Part shown: one piece after another, positions 62,851 to 64,000 of the stretch | How the letters are laid out: the number at the start of each line of letters is the position of its first letter | How positions within the stretch are numbered: position 1 is the first letter of the stretch | Made by a program: the position numbers and the translations under genes | From: Sarcocystis neurona | Lineage: Eukaryota; Apicomplexa; Conoidasida; Eucoccidiorida; Sarcocystidae | Reading direction: 5' to 3' | Assembly: GCA_000727475.1 (NCBI GenBank) | Contig: KL647289.1 | Coordinates: 5,810,776 to 5,874,775 of the forward strand | Length of the DNA: 64,000 nucleotides | The notes under the pieces: model-generated | The model's database searches: none | Told to the model about the DNA's origin: nothing | What the model saw: the letters and a program-made list of their open reading frames with translations, nothing else

Positions 62851-63581
62851 TTTAGTGTTGCGGCAAAGATGCCGCTCATGCCCCTACGCTCCAGGTGTCC
62901 CTTACTGCAGCCCAAGGATGCGCGCCGCCCGCAGTCACGCACTTCGTCAGTTGCTCTGCATCACGCTCTTGCCGTTACGCCCAGGTGGTGTTGAGGTTAG
63001 GATGAGGAGGGAGGAACTGATTCAGTAAAAGGCTGGAGGTGTTTGAATGGAGCGGTGTTAACCAGGCGGAGATCATCCAGTGATAGAAATATGCGGGCAG
63101 TGCGCAGTTGTGGAACACAAGTAACTCGCAACCAGCGCGATATTAACATTCCCGGCCCACTTGAAACACGGCTCTGTAAAGCGCTGGAAATGAAAAGACA
63201 AGAAAACTCTGTGGTCTACTGCGTCGCCACTAAATGAATAGTACAAATTCACCTCCGACAGAAATATCATTAGTACATCGTATACAGGAGATGAGCTGAA
63301 CTGAAGTGTTCCCGTCGCACCTCGCACAGATAGCGTCATTAGCCTGTAGCGTCTACACGTGGATAGAAGGAGCAAGTTCTTCCACAGGGCGCAGTTATTC
63401 GTCAATATCCGACGCTTCCGCCAGTGTTCTTCCGTTATGCACATGCTGTCATGTAGACGCCGGTTTACGATACTCCGGCTGCTGTCCTGTAAGATTCGTG
63501 CTGCCTGCTGCCCGAGTCACCAAGCGTGCCGCCTGAAACACAAGAATATTTTTCGTCCTGCAGCGCTCTTGTATTGTTCAG
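62851..63581. other. unresolved interval, possible plus-strand exons
   Basis: A plus-strand frame at 63040-63237 ends DINIPGPLETRLCKALEM...VYCVATK with a stop and may be the end of a small gene. Another at 63310-63460 (SLACSVYTWIEGASSS) may be an exon. I could not fix borders or decide which gene they belong to. Confidence 0.3.
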
Positions 63582-64000
63582 CCTGAGGTTGCAGCTGGCG
63601 CCGAAACGTACACCTGGCAGGCTCGCCGCGCTCTTGGATTACTGCAATTTAATTCGCGTTAAATGGTCGTCAGACAAGCACCGTAAGTTCCTCTTTGCCG
63701 GCAGCTATCGGCGTCGATAAATGGCTAAAAGCTTCACCCGCGGTCGCGCGCCGACCCCCGGCTTATTAAAAAAGGACACGTTGTCAGCTCAGAAATAGCA
63801 CGCTCCGCTGAACTGCGAGACAATGTTGCGAGACACAACGCCGAACTGCCGTTCACTTCAGGACGCGTCTTGAGCGCTGTACACCTGCTTGCTGACACGC
63901 CATTTCGCCAAGTGGAGTCAGAGAAATTTCTCCGGCATAAGTGGTACAGATACCACGACTCGTCACGCAGTGTAAAGCCTGCTGGGCTTTTCACAGTGGG
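63582..64000 (+). CDS. unknown protein, internal exons, continues past window end
   Basis: Exon 63582-63682 lies between a tattgttcag acceptor and a strong gtaagt donor and encodes LQLAPKRTPGRLAALLDY and LIRVKWSSDKH. The next exon starts at 63793 after gtcagctcag in matching phase and stays open to the edge: ELRDNVARHNAELPFTSG, RVLSAVHLLADTPFRQVE and FLRHKWYRYHDSS. It is basic and soluble. I do not recognise the family; both ends are missing. Confidence 0.55.

Noticed and set aside
1..64000. Mobile elements, viral insertions, tRNA or rRNA genes
   Set aside because: No reverse transcriptase, integrase, terminal repeats, viral-like frames, cloverleaf or rRNA sequence was recognised on either strand.

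Overview
Organism and evidence. This is nuclear DNA of an intron-rich eukaryote, most likely an eimeriid coccidian (Eimeria or a close relative such as Cyclospora). The reasons are CAG/CTG triplet repeats on a scale typical of these genomes, long Ala/Gln/Ser runs inside otherwise conserved proteins, GT-AG introns, and many (TA)n microsatellites. Genus assignment is inference. No prokaryotic operon, CRISPR array, tRNA/rRNA gene, transposon or virus was seen. Gene models were read by hand from splice signals, reading phase and protein motifs. In the multi-exon models listed with full exon sets, summed exon length is divisible by three and every intron joins matching phases.

Layout. From 1 to about 37 kb the DNA is repeat-saturated and almost entirely minus-strand. 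It holds the 5' part of a CIR_N-domain splicing-factor-like gene (1-2419), three small unknown genes (3126-4420, 5702-6440, 6677-7808) and one giant gene (7954-36927). The giant gene's two ends match the N- and C-terminal WD40 segments of WDR7/rabconnectin-3 beta, a V-ATPase regulator. From 37 to 64 kb the DNA is much poorer in triplet repeats and holds compact genes on both strands. These are small multi-exon unknowns (38525-39269 plus; 40174-40783 minus), an apparently intronless 1,009-codon ORF (41161-44190 minus), further small unknowns (44854-47467, 48061-48447, 48551-49291, all minus), a four-exon PPAN/SSF1 ribosome-biogenesis gene with a Brix domain (50536-56538 plus), an eight-exon unknown (56776-58003 minus), a multi-exon unknown of at least 474 residues (59472-61874 plus), and exons of two further plus-strand genes at the right edge.

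Function. Only three genes can be tied to a process: WDR7 (endomembrane acidification), PPAN/SSF1 (60S ribosome biogenesis) and the CIR_N protein (probably pre-mRNA splicing). They form no pathway together, so this is an ordinary chromosomal neighbourhood. The most unusual features are the inflation of the WDR7 gene to about 29 kb by low-complexity sequence in exons and introns, the use of CTG/CAG tracts as 3' splice-site context, and a sharp repeat-rich to repeat-poor boundary at the 5' end of that gene. A 449-base run of N (31076-31524) lies inside a 15-bp tandem repeat in the giant gene.
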